Shown: positions 38,435 to 48,639, numbered from the stretch's first letter. The stretch is DNA of 64,000 nucleotides from Aureococcus anophagefferens (GCF_000186865.1 NW_008705573.1:525377-589376); one strand, 5' to 3'. Made by a program: numbers and translations. The notes: a model not told the origin generated them from the sequence alone.

Positions 38435-40703
38435 ATGCCGCGCTCGGGCTCGAGCCGCAAGGCCAAGTCCGCGGACCGCGTCACCTACCTCCCGCCGAAG
38501 GAGCAGTCGACGTCCCGCCCGTCGTCGGCCCCGAGCCTCCAGCAGGTGCTCCGCGCCGGCGGCGAGGCGCCGGAGGCCGCGCGGCCGCAGGCGTGGGCCG
38601 TGGGCCTCAACCGCGTGACGCTCGCGTTCTCCAACGGCGCGCTCGACGTCGAGTGGCGGCGCCTCGTCGCGAACCGCACGCGGGCGCTCTGGATGCGGTC
38701 GCTGCTGTCCGCCGTCGTCTACCAGGCGCTGCGGCACGCCGCGGATTTGGCGGAGTTCGGCGGGTCGACGACGTCGACGATCGTCTGCCGGCTGTGTCTG
38801 GCCTGCTTCCAGCTGACGATCTACTGCCTGGCCTACTTTGACCTGGTAGCCCCGAGCCAGTGGGCCATCGCGCTCAACGCGTTTTCCTATGGAGTCGTGG
38901 AGCTCCTCCTCCTCGTGCGCGCTTTATCGCCGCGCGTGAAGCCGGGCGACTGGCTCCAGATCTGCTACGGGTTGGCCTGGTTCGTCGTGCCCAAGATGTC
39001 GGCGCTCCAGTTCTTCCCCGCCTGCGTCGGGTCGTTGGGCATCGTCGCCTGGTGGACCTTCCTGTCGTGCGTGACGACGTTGCCGTCCTCGGGCGATTTC
39101 CTCGCGGACGTCGCGAACGTCGCCGCGCGCCTCGCGATGCCCTGGCGCGAGTCGCGGCGCCGCGCCGCGCGGGCGGCGGCCTGCGCCGGCGTGCACTGCG
39201 CGCGGGAGGCCCTGCGGGCCCTGGAGCGGGGCGGCGACGCCGGGAGTTCGGCGCGGACGTCGTGGGCCGATCTGACGGCGGGCATGGCTTTGGTGATCCC
39301 CGTGGTCTTCCTCTTCAACGTCGTCGCCTACTCGTCGGAGAAGTCCGTCAAGGAGCGCTTCGTGCTCCGGTCGGCCCTGGCCCACGAGCACAACCACGAC
39401 GTGCGGCTCAGCCTCCTGTCCGAGGACGTGTCGTCGATGGTCGCGCGCATCTCGGCCGTCGTCACGCGCTCGACGAACGACGACGAGCGGACCTACGCCC
39501 ACTCCCAGGAGCGGCTGCTGCTGGCGTCGCTGCCCTGCTTCCTGCTGGCGCTCCTGGGCTGGTTCCCGTCGGCGCAGCGGCTCTTCGGGGACCTCGTCGC
39601 GTCGTCGTTCGGCGCTGTGTGGAATTCAACCACTGGTTTGGGTGGTCCTGACCAAACTTGAGAATTCTCTAGCTCGATCAAATCGAAGTCGATTCGGCTG
39701 ATTTTTGGACGAATCGATCGCTCTCGTCGAGTTCTCGAAGCACGGCCGCAGAGCTTGCGTCGAACCTGTCGCATATGCGCACATTGAAGTCGGGTTGAAG
39801 ATTTGAATTCCACACAGGTTCGGCGGCGCGGCGGGCGCGTGGGCCGCGCTCACGCACGTCGCGGGCCTGACGCTGTTCCTCCTCGTGCTCACGCGGCGCG
39901 TGACCTTCCTGATTCTGACGCCGCTGGTGTTCGCGTCCGTGCTCTACCTGACGGCGCAGCTCTTCGGCCCGGGCTACGCGGCGCCCGTCTTCCGGGGCTT
40001 CGGTTCGACGGTCGTGCTCGTCGCGTTCGCGGTCGCGCTGGGCTTCTCCTACCGGGGCATGCGCCTCTTCGCGGCGCTGCTGGCCTTCGCGCGGAAGACG
40101 CTGTTCCTCCACCCGGAGCTCCAGGAGGACCTGGGCACGGGCGCGGAGAAGGAGGTGCTGAGCCGGCTGGTCTCCGCCGTCGACCTGCCGCGGCCGCCGT
40201 CCGCGGGCGCGGTCAAGGAAGCGCTGGGACCCGAGACGCCGCCGGCGCCGGACCGGGCTCTAGACCCCGGGCAGCCCAACGACTGGTCCCTGTGCTCCCT
40301 GCCGTCCGACGACGCGCTGTCGTCGCGGACGAACTCGGAGACGGCGCTCTCCGCGTCCGAGCCGCGGCCGAAGCGGCTGCCCGTGCTCGCGCTCGGCGCG
40401 ACGGAGATGTCCTGCTCCTTCTGCTCCCACGACAAGGCCGGCGACTGCCTCGCGACGCACGCCGTGCCCGTGTGCTCGTCCTGGGCGCGCTGGTACCTCT
40501 CGACGGCCGAAAGGCTCGCGGTCCGCGACCGCCGGCGGAGCGAGCTCGGCGAGCGGCCGCCGTCGCCGGCGACGCTCGAGCCGGGGCCCCGGCCCTGCTG
40601 CGACTTCGCCGCGCTCGCGCTGGAGCGCGTCGCGCTCCACCGCGAGAACGCGCAGCTCAAGGCCCAGGTCGCGCGGCTCCAGCGCGGCGCCGTAAGCGGC
40701 TAA
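38435..40703 (+). CDS. polytopic membrane protein of unknown function, split by an introner
   Basis: Exons 38435-39606 and 39818-40703 join to 685 residues. After a Ser/Lys-rich N-terminus there are about ten hydrophobic spans in two groups: roughly residues 88-215 and 280-480, with a cytosolic loop between. The C-terminal ~200 residues are soluble, Pro/Ser-rich, contain a Cys/His cluster (CSFCSHDKAGDCLATH) and end in a short coiled coil (ALERVALHRENAQLKAQVARL). The pattern recalls receptor or transporter proteins with a cytosolic tail, but no family was recognised. The intron 39607-39817 (211 nt) is GT-AG; joining gives VASSFGGAAGAW. Convergent with the kinase, 79 bp away. Confidence 0.78.
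39607..39825 (+). mobile_element. introner element, family 2 copy B
   Basis: Body 39615-39817 (203 bp) lies between perfect repeats GTTCGGCG (39607-39614 and 39818-39825). The terminal inverted repeat CTGTGTGGAATTCAA is perfect over 15 bp. Its internal sequence is inverted relative to copies A and C although the host strand is the same, so either orientation can splice. Confidence 0.95.
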
Positions 40704-40782
40704 GGGGCGGGCGCGCCTTCGCGAAGGGGCATTACGAGGTCCTCGGCGACGACGGAAGGACACAGGGGGGGGCGCGGACGCG

Positions 40783-42229
40783 CTACATGACGGCGCAGGC
40801 GCAGCCTCGCTCCGGCGGCGGCGGGAGGAGCGGGTCCTCGTCGTCGCCGGCGACGGCGAGGACGCCGTCGAGCACGGCGCGCGCGTGGGACATGGTGCAC
40901 CGGTCGTCCTGGTCCGGGTGCCAGGCCTGGGCCAACAGGCTGCGGAAGGGCGCCTTCCACGTCTGCGGGATCGGGGGCCGCGCGCCGCGCTCGACGACGC
41001 GCGCCGCGTGCTCTTTTCGGCTGTACTCGCGGAACGGCCGCCCGGCGAGCGCCGCGACCTCGAAGGCGACCACCGCGAAGGAGTAGACGTCCGCGGCGAC
41101 CTACCGAGCGCGACGGTGTCTCGTCGTGTTCCCGCCCCGCATCTCTCGAAAATCGTCGCGGCCACGGGACTCTGGCGGCGACGCCGTAGGGCAGGTCGCG
41201 GCAGATCTCCGGCGCCATGTAGCGCCGCGAGCCCGTGCCGCCCGTGAGCTCGTAGCGGCCCGTCGCGCGGTTCGTGTCCTTGCGCAGCGCGACGGCCAGC
41301 CCAAAGTCCAGCAGCTTCAGCTGGCCCGCGTCCGTCAGCCCCAGGTTGTCCGGCTTCAGGTCCCGGTGGAGCACGACGGTCGCCGGGATGGCCGCGCCGC
41401 TGTGGAGGAAGTCGAGCGCGGACGCGAACTCCGAGAGCAGCCGCAGCCGCTCCAGCGACGGCCAGGCCAGCCGCACGCGCCGGGCCGCGCCGTCGTCGCC
41501 GCCGACCTCGCGCAGCTCCAGCGCCCGCGTCACGTCCGTCTCGCACCAGCTCAGCAGGAGGCAGGGCAGGTTGTCCCTCGTCGTCCCGCAGCCGAGCGTC
41601 TCGCAGACGTGCTCGTGGCGGATGCGCCCCAGGAAGTGGACCTCGCGCACGAAGGCCGCGCACTCGTCGTCGAGGAAGGCGAGCTCCTTGCGCAGCACCT
41701 TGAGCGCGAAGGTCTCGCCCGCGCGGCGGCCGAAGGGCACGCGGCACCGGAACACGGCCGCCTGGCTGCCCCGGCCGACGGGCGCCTCGGAGACGTCCGC
41801 GAGCCCCGCCGCGTCGAAGGACGGGATGACGAAGCCGTCGTCCAGGAGGTGCCGCGGCAGCGCCCGCCGCGTACTGTGCACGTCGTCCTCGCCGCCCTCG
41901 CCGAAGTCGTCCTCGATGCTGAACGTCGGGTCGTGCTCGTGCCGCACGCTGAGGCGCCGCCCGTCGAGCCAGTCGGGCGTCTCGCCGGGCTCGCGGACGA
42001 AGAAGGACGTGCGGTGCGTCTGCTTCCGCCGCGTCATGTGCGCCTCCGCCTCGTCGATGACGCCCCACATCTCGAGCACGGACGTCTTGGAATGCCGCTT
42101 CGGCGGGGCAGCCTCGGCCTTGGCGCCTGTGAAGAACTGGACCAGCGACTGGCGCTTGCTCGGCCGCCGCGGCTCCGGGGCCGCCTCGACCATGATCGCC
42201 GACGACTCGACGCCGCGGGGGTCGTCCAT
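40783..42229 (-). CDS. protein kinase with C-terminal CaaX prenylation motif, split by a short introner
   Basis: Exons 42229-41183 and 41100-40783 join to 454 residues. A ~150-residue N-terminal region is Ser/Lys-rich. The kinase domain follows: GRGSQAAVFRC (glycine loop), TFALKVLRKE (Lys), VVLHRDLKPDNLG (catalytic loop), LLDFGLAV (DFG) and SRRYMAPEI (APE). The spliced YGVAADVYSFAVVAFEV is the usual helix F. The subclass is tyrosine-kinase-like (MLK/RAF-like) by feel. The protein ends GCACAVM. CAVM fits a farnesylated CaaX box, which would tether the kinase to membranes. The intron 41101-41182 (82 nt) has donor GTCGCCGC and acceptor CTCGGTAG. Confidence 0.9.
41093..41182 (-). mobile_element. 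short introner element, family 3 copy 2 (intron of kinase)
   Basis: Body 41101-41174 (74 bp) lies between perfect repeats GCGGCGAC (41093-41100 and 41175-41182). On the host strand it begins CAGAGTCCCGTG, contains TCGAGAGAT and ends CTCGGTAG, like copy 1 at 37.6 kb. Confidence 0.85.
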
Positions 42230-42569
42230 GGCCGCGGCACGCGCGGCGGCAGCCGCCTAGTTCTTGTTGAGATGGCTTCCAGAGATTCACTCGTTCGGGG
42301 CAGTTGCAGATATTTTAAGATTCAGCTTCTTTCGTTGTCTTGTGCAAGTTGGCGAATGCAAAAACTCGCTCCGGACCGGAGGGAGGACGCGGGCACCAGC
42401 TTCGCCGGCTTCGCCAGTTGAGGGCAGCTTCGAAGCCAGTCAGAAACCGGCGAAACCGGCGAAGCCAGTCACCGCGACCTCCCTCTGCCCCGGACTCGGA
42501 CGCTCTTGCCCTGGTCTGAGTGTTCCTACACGGGTCTCACGCCCCCGGAACTTTAAAACTCGCACTTAC
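42230..42569. other. intergenic region
   Basis: No supported gene. It contains short scrambled direct repeats of 'gccggcgaa' and 'gaagccagtca' type at about 42395-42475 and an AT-richer patch at 42260-42360, upstream of the kinase start. Confidence 0.35.
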
Positions 42570-43127
42570 TTACCGCCGCGGCTTCTTCTTCTCCTTGACG
42601 ACGAATCGCGACGGCTGGAAGCCGCCGCGCTTCCCGCCGGTCGGCGCCGCGGCCGGCGCGTCGTCGCCGCCGCCGCCGCCCGGCGCCCGGGGCTCGAAGT
42701 GGGAGACGAGGTCGTCGTAGAGGTTGCTCGTGTTGCGGGCGAGCGGGAAGCCGGCCGTGAGAACAGTCCCCCCGTCCTCGAACCGCAGCTCGAGTCGCAC
42801 CGGGTCGTCCGGCGCCGCGAACGCGAGGCGCGGCCGCGCGCGCAGCGCCGCGGCCAGGTCCGCCGCGAAGCCGTTGGCGCCGTTGTCGTCGTCGTACTCG
42901 AAGGGCAAGTCGTCCCGCATCGCCGCGAGCGCCGCGTCGTCGAGCGACGCGCGCACGTAGCCGTCGTTTTTGACGAGCGCGCTCACGTGCAGCGCGTCCG
43001 CCTCGGCGCGGAAGAGCACGAAGGCGCTCGCGCCCGAGTCCGTCTCCACGGACCAGTGCTGCACGAGCCGGTCGTCGCCCAGCGCGCGGCGCACCGCGGC
43101 GCATAGGCCCGCTGTGGAGGTGGCCAT
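42570..43127 (-). CDS. hypothetical protein, 185 aa
   Basis: Start ATG 43127 (MATSTAGL). The first ~140 residues look like a compact mixed alpha/beta domain: a short helix, strands HWSVETDSGASAFVLF and LHVSALVKNDGYVRA, then an acidic helix. The C-terminal ~45 residues are Gly/Pro-rich and end in a very basic KRGGFQPSRFVVKEKKKPRR-type tail. A globular head with a basic tail recalls small DNA-repair scaffolds such as PAXX/XLF, but that is only a resemblance of layout. No intron seen. Divergent from nothing close; the next gene starts beyond 43.3 kb. Confidence 0.6.
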   Translation of the reverse strand: MATSTAGLCAAVRRALGDDRLVQHWSVETDSGASAFVLFRAEADALHVSALVKNDGYVRASLDDAALAAMRDDLPFEYDDDNGANGFAADLAAALRARPRLAFAAPDDPVRLELRFEDGGTVLTAGFPLARNTSNLYDDLVSHFEPRAPGGGGGDDAPAAAPTGGKRGGFQPSRFVVKEKKKPRR

Positions 43128-43359
43128 TGCGATGCGCTCGCGCGGCGCTCCAATCGATGCGCTCGCGCGCGAATCGACTGAGGCCTCGACGGTGGTGGCG
43201 CGCGGCGAGAACGGCTGCGCGCGCGGCAGCGGCGGCGATGCGCGCGCGCGTGGACGGTCGATGGCTCGAGTGGAATTCAGCAAAGGCTCGGGTCGGTCGC
43301 TCGGAGCCGCTCGACGCCCGTCGATCGATCGGCTCCCCGGGGCTCATGGGCCAAGCGCA

Positions 43360-44648
43360 TTAGCTTTCGGAGAGGGCCACGGGAAAGGGGAAAGCGAGCT
43401 CCAGGACGTGCGCGAAGAGCGGCGCGGGAAGCCGCTCGACGGCGCGAAGCGCGCCGGTTCGCTGGAGGTGCGCGATGACGCGAAACGCGAGCCAGCGGCG
43501 CGCCGACTTCGCGAAGATGTCGAGCGCACGATTCGTGTAGCACGCGTACATCTCGAATGTCGGGCAGTCATCACGATCGCCCAGGCGGAGCGCGGGCCAC
43601 GCGCGGAGCAGGGAGGCCGGGACGTCGAGCGAGAGGTCCAGGTCGTCGATGCCCGAGGCGGTAGCGTGCGCGCTCAGGAAACGGCTCCGGTACGGGGAAG
43701 TGTTCCACATTCGGACATGTTTGATGATATCATGTATGTCGCCATGATAAAATCGCAGTCCCTCTTCCTGGTCTTGCCACAGCCGCGCCTCGTCGTCGCT
43801 CGTCGGCTCCGACTCGCCCTCGCCGTCGCTCTCGCGCGACGATTCGCTGTCGAGGTCCGAGGGACGCATACTTGCGTCGTCGTCGTCGTCGCTTTCGAAG
43901 ACGTCGGCGCGCAGATGAGACGCGCGAGCGCGGACCGCGAAGGGCAGCTCGGCCGCGGCCGCGCCGATGCTCAGCATGTGCAGCTCGACCGCGCGTAGCA
44001 TGAGAACGCTCGTGATCGGGAAGTAGCCGTGCCGAGCATCGCGGGCGAGGTCCACGAGCTTATCGAAGACGCCCTCGCCAAAGTCCCGAAGGCACGAGGT
44101 GGCCAGCTCGTCGAATCCGTCCGACGAGGGAAACTCGCGGTAGACGAACTCGGTAAGCACGCTTTCGCGCAGCAGTTCGGTAAAGTTACCACCTCGAGCG
44201 GAGGCGAAGGGCTCGGCGCAGTAATAATAATCCACGTACTCTTTCGGATTTAACCTCCATCCGTGTCGCCCACGTACGCGTCCTCGAGCCCGACGCACCC
44301 TTGCCGGACGAGCGCGAACTGCGCCGCGCGAAACTGCGTCATACCGAGCCCAGCAAAGAAGCTCAGCTCTTTTGTTTTGGAATAGTCGTCGACCCAGTCA
44401 TACTCGGCCTCGTCGTCCGTATCGAAATTCGCATTTTCCAAGACCAGGAGCTCCGCCGCGGCCTCCGAGACGTCCTGATCGTCGTCGTCGCCGTCGCCGT
44501 CGCGATCAAGTTCCCGCCGCTGGCGAAGGAGCGACGCGAATTGCGGTACCATGTGTGACACGGGCGACGGCAGCCGGGAGACCATTCTTCGCTCCCCTGG
44601 GATTCTTTGCTCCCCTGGGAAGCCCACGGCGGCGCCGGCCTGGGCCAT
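43360..44648 (-). CDS. hypothetical acidic protein (likely one frameshift)
   Basis: Two adjacent open frames read in the same direction. The first (from about 44648, start uncertain; 44553 is also possible) encodes an acidic N-terminal half ending ...FALVRQGCVGLEDAYVGDT. The second (from about 44262 to 43360) continues ...GWRLNPKEYVDYYYCAEPF and ends FPFPVALSES. They overlap where a single missing base near 44259-44262 would join them smoothly; no plausible intron fits. The C-terminal part has helical pairs (WLAFRVIAHLQRTGALRAVERLPAPLFAHVLELAF) like an F-box or ankyrin-end motif seen in large families of this algal group. A patch of acidic residues lies in the middle. Function unknown. Confidence 0.55.
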
Positions 44649-44812
44649 CGCCGCACGTGGGTCGAGGCCCTCCCTTGCCGGTACTGTTGGGCCATGCTTT
44701 GGGTCTCGTGGCGGCAGACACACGCTTCTACAGACGGCGGCGCGGAGCAGTCGGGCGTCGGCGTCCTCCTGTTTACTAGTAACTTTTGTGGTGAGATTTT
44801 CGAGCTCTCGCC

Positions 44813-47381
44813 ATGATCCGCGCATTCTTCCTCGCCCTCGCGGCCGCCGCATCCTCCAACGAGGACTACGACCGGGGCGTCGCGCTGCGAGCGGCGGGCC
44901 ATCCCGAGGAGGCCCGCGTCGCGTTCTGGAAAGCGTCGCAGGCCGGCGTCGAGGGCGCTCTCGAGCTCTGCATCGCCTCGTTCAAGGACACGGGCGAGGA
45001 GTGGGCGTTCTACGCCCACGTCGCCCACCTCGTCGCCGACGACGCCGCCCGCAAGTGCGGCCTCCTGCTCAAGGCCGCGGACGTCGCGCGCGGCGAGCTC
45101 GGCGGCGACGCGGCGAACCGCGAGCGCGTCGGCGCGCTCGCGGCGACCGCGGCGAACGAGTGCCCGGACCTCGGCGCCCACGCGATCCTGGCGGACCTCC
45201 GGGTCCTCCTCGGCGACGCCCGGACGCCCGTGGACCGGCTCCTGCCGCTCCTCGCGCGCGGCGACCACGCGGAAGCGCTCCGCCTGCTCCCGGACTTGAT
45301 CGCGACGCGGCGGCCGGGCTCGCCCGAGGAGCTCCAGCTCGTCTCCGAGGAGGTGCACCTCCGCGCGAAGACCGTGGCCTGGGGCGACGACCCGGCGGCG
45401 TACCTCGCCTACCTGGACCGCTACGCGGCGATGGCGCGGAACTTCACGTCGCGGGCCGACGGCGTCGCGCAGGGCGCGCTCAAGGTCGGCTTCCTCCACT
45501 ACCTGCCGTCCTTCTCCCCGGAGCTGCTCCTGCAGGTCGCCTTCGCCGAGGCGCGGGCGGAGGTCCTCATCGCCGCGAGCAAGTGGGCCGCGGCGCCGTT
45601 CGAGCCGCCGGCCCCCGCGGCCGACGGCAAGCTCCGCGTCGGCGTCGTCGCGAGCCGCCTCCGCGGGTCGGCGCTGTCCCTGCTCGTCCGCGACGTGCTC
45701 GCCGAGCTCGCGGCTTTCGAGGATGTGCACCTGACGGTCTACGACGTCGCGCCCGACGGGTCGGACGACGGCGACCCCTGGTACGAAAAGATGCGGGCCG
45801 CCGTCGGCGAACACAACTGGGTCCGCGTCCGGCGCGACGACGACGCCCTGGCCGTCGTGCGCGGCGGCCGCAACGACGTCCTCGTGGACATGGACGGCCG
45901 CAACAACAACGACAAGCGCCGGTCCGAGGTCTTCGCGCTCCGGTCCGCGCCTGCGTGGAAATCAAATATTCAACCCGACTTCAATGTGCGCGTAATCGAA
46001 CGATTTGGACCAGACTCTTTCGCTGTGCTTCGAGAACTTGACGAGAGCAATCGATCCGTCTAAAAATCAGCCGAATCGACTTCGATTTGATTGAGATAGA
46101 GAGTTCTGAAGTTTGGTGGGGACCCCCCAAACCAGTGGTTGATTTCCACACAGGTCCGCGCGCGCGCAGGTCCACGTGCAGGAGTACATGGCGCCCCAGA
46201 CGTCGCTGCTCGTCGACTACCTCTACGCCGACGACGTCGCCGTGCCCCAGTACCACGCGCGCCACTTCGACGAGAAGTTGTTGTACGCGCCGCGCGGCGT
46301 CGGCTTCTTCTCGAACTCGCACCGCGGCCTCTACGGCGCCGTCGACGACGAAGCGACGCAGTGCCCGTCGGCGCCGCGCCGGTCCGTCGCCGGCGCGGCG
46401 TCGCTGGTCATGGGCGAGGACGAGATGGAGAAACGGCGCCTCCACGGTTTACCGTTGGCCTGCGACCTCGGGCCCTGGTGCGGCGCGGGCTACCGGCCGT
46501 TCGTCTACGCGTCGTTCAACAAGTTCGAGAAGCTCTCGCCGGGCGTCGTCGAGGCCTGGGCGACGATCCTCCTCGACGCGCCGGGCAGCGTGCTCTGGCT
46601 GCTCGAGTTCCCCAGGAGCGGCGTCGACGGCGCGCGGCGCGCGCTCGAGGGAGCGGCGGACCGCGTGCGTCAGAAACGCGAGGGCTCGAGGGACGCGCCG
46701 GCCGGCGCGCTCGACCCGGCGCGCCTCATCTTCGGCGCCTTCGCGCCGACGGACAGAGAGAACCAGGCGCGGCTGCCGCTCATCGACGCCTGCCTGGACA
46801 CGTGGCCCTACGGCGCGCACACGAGCAGCTTGGACTGCCTCTTCGCGGGCGTCCCCGTGATCACGCGCCGCGACGGCGGACACCTCGCGGGCCGCGTCGC
46901 CCTGAGCCACCTCGTCGCGCTGTCCGACCCGCCCTACGAGTACGACGACGGCTCGTCGAACGACGACGACGACGACGCGGGCGGCGGGGACGAGGCGCCG
47001 GACGCGGGGGACGGCGCGTCCTACGGCGGCGCGCTCGCGGGCGCCTACGACATCGCGCGCCACCTCGCGGCCGACGGCGTCGACGACTACGTGCGCATCG
47101 CCGCGCGCCACGCCAACGACCGGCCCTACCACGACCGCGTGCGCCGCCTCGTCGAGCGGGGCCGCGACCGCAACGGCCTCTTCCGCTCGGACCTCCACGC
47201 CGCGGCGCTCCGCGACGCCTTCCGCCTCGCGCACGCGGCGAACGCGTCGACGGCGCCCGCGTTCGCCTACGCGGCGCCCCCGGCGGCGGCCGCGCCGGCG
47301 CGGGCGGGCCCGCTCGCGGCGCTCGGCGCCGCGCTCGGCCGCGCGTTCCGGCGGCCCGGCGCCGCGGCGGCGGAGCTCTAA
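44813..47381 (+). CDS. secreted OGT-like (GT41) protein, split by an introner
   Basis: Exons 44813-45942 and 46154-47381 join to 785 residues. A signal peptide (1-15) is followed by a helical region that could be degenerate TPRs (about 20-280), then the two-lobed O-GlcNAc-transferase catalytic region. The first lobe has KLRVGVVASRLRG and DVLVDMDGRNNNDKRRSEVFALRSA. The second has FVYASFNKFEKLSPGVVEAWATILLDAPGSVLWLL and GAHTSSLDCLFAGVPVITRR, which form the UDP-binding site. The His residues normally present in the first-lobe motifs are missing. A signal peptide is also odd for a normally nucleocytoplasmic family. The intron is 45943-46153 (211 nt, GT-AG). Convergent with the next gene, seven bases apart. 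Confidence 0.85.
45943..46161 (+). mobile_element. introner element, family 2 copy C
   Basis: Body 45951-46153 (203 bp) lies between perfect repeats GTCCGCGC (45943-45950 and 46154-46161). The ends are CTGCGTGGAAATCAA and TTGATTTCCACACAG. It has the same internal orientation as copy A. Splicing restores ALRSARAQVHVQEY. Confidence 0.94.
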
Positions 47382-47388
47382 GAACGCG

Positions 47389-48639
47389 CTAGACGGACGC
47401 GCGGCGCTTGCGGTTCGGGGGCCCGAGCGGCCGCGGGCTCGGGTTCGGCGACCCGAAGAGCGCCGGGTACATGGACAGGTCCGACGCGGGCGCCTCCTCG
47501 GGCAGGAGCACGTCGTCGTCGAGGGGCCGCGAGTCCGGCGCGTCCGACGGCGGCGAGTTCTTCTGGGACCGCGACAGGAACGACGCGAAGGACGCGCGCG
47601 CGCCGAAGTAGGAGCCGCCGTCGCTGTTGAAGCTCTCCGGCGGCGTGCGGTCGAAGAGGCGGTGCAGCGACCCGAGCATGGACAGCTCGCCGCTGTCCAG
47701 GGACCGGTGCGAGTCGCTCAGGGGCTCCAGGTCCGGGACCCGCTTCCGCAGCTCCTCGTTCTCCCGGAGCGCGGCCTCGAGCTGGCGCTCGAGCTCCGCG
47801 ATGCGCCGCCGGAGCGCCACGGGGTCGTCGCCGACGGTCCGCGCCGCGGACACGGGCGTCCGCGGGAGCGTCGCGGGCGTGTCCGCGCCCGCGCCGGCGC
47901 CGTCGACGCGCCAGATCTGCACGAGCGACGCGTCCGCGGCCCGGTCCGCCGTGGGCACCTCGCCCACGCCGGACCGCGTCACGAGCGTGTACTGGCGGCC
48001 GCGGTAGCCGTGGAGCCGCCCCGCGTCCTCGCCCGTGCGCACGCGCCGCGCCATGGGCCGCGCGGCGACGCCCCGCAGCGCGTCCCCCGGCGCCCACCAG
48101 AGCTCGCCGTTCACGGGCGACTGGAACGCGACGGACACGACGGACGCGCCCGCGACGTCGCCGCCGCCGCCGCGGTTGTAGCGGCTCCGCGACGCGACGT
48201 AGGCCGCGTGCGCCTCCTCGAAGTTCGCGAAGGGGCTCGCGCTCAGGCGCACGGGCAGGCCGCCGGGCACGGGGCCGGGCCCGGCGAGCGCCGCGAGCAG
48301 CGCGAAGATCTCCGCCATGGGCACCTGCGGGGCGGGGCGGCGAGCGCTTCGCGGGCGGCGGCGCGGGGGTTCGCGCGCTTCTCGGGCGGCGGCGCGGGGT
48401 TTCGCGCGCTTCGCGGGCGGCGGCGCGGGGTGTCGCGCGCTTCTCGGACGACGCTTCGGGACGCGGCGCCGCGCGACGGCGCCGGCGGCGACGGCGAGCG
48501 CCGTCGCCTCGACGGACCGCGGCTCGCCGAGCGTCGCCAGCAGCGACGTGAGGCCCGCCGCCGCGTCGTAGGCGCCGTTGTCGCCGCCGGCCTTGGCGTC
48601 GCCGGGCAGCGACCGCGGCGAGCCGGCGCGCGGCGACAT
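47389..48639 (-). CDS. hypothetical coiled-coil protein with a minisatellite intron
   Basis: Start ATG 48639. I infer an intron at 48325-48462 (138 nt, GTCCCGAAG...CCCCGCAG). That stretch is a 31-bp tandem repeat, and a 31-bp unit cannot encode a regular peptide, although the length is 3n and stop-free. Exons 48639-48463 and 48324-47389 give about 370 residues. The middle has a beta-rich section (GYRGRQYTLVTRSGVGE, SLVQIWRV). Residues ~235-265 form a Leu heptad coiled coil (LRRRIAELERQLEAALRENEELRK). The tail is Ser/Pro-rich and basic at the very end (RKRRASV). No family was recognised. If the intron is wrong, the protein is 416 residues. Confidence 0.65.
   Translation of the reverse strand: MSPRAGSPRSLPGDAKAGGDNGAYDAAAGLTSLLATLGEPRSVEATALAVAAGAVARRRVPKRRPRSARHPAPPPAKRAKPRAAAREAREPPRRRPRSARRPAPQVPMAEIFALLAALAGPGPVPGGLPVRLSASPFANFEEAHAAYVASRSRYNRGGGGDVAGASVVSVAFQSPVNGELWWAPGDALRGVAARPMARRVRTGEDAGRLHGYRGRQYTLVTRSGVGEVPTADRAADASLVQIWRVDGAGAGADTPATLPRTPVSAARTVGDDPVALRRRIAELERQLEAALRENEELRKRVPDLEPLSDSHRSLDSGELSMLGSLHRLFDRTPPESFNSDGGSYFGARASFASFLSRSQKNSPPSDAPDSRPLDDDVLLPEEAPASDLSMYPALFGSPNPSPRPLGPPNRKRRASV
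48330..48455 (-). repeat. 31-bp minisatellite (3-4 units) inside a probable intron
   Basis: On the minus strand three complete units of 'G(A/C)GAAGCGCGCGA...CCCCGCGCCGCCGCCC' (31 bp each), plus a fourth degenerate one, lie between the proposed splice sites. Confidence 0.8.
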
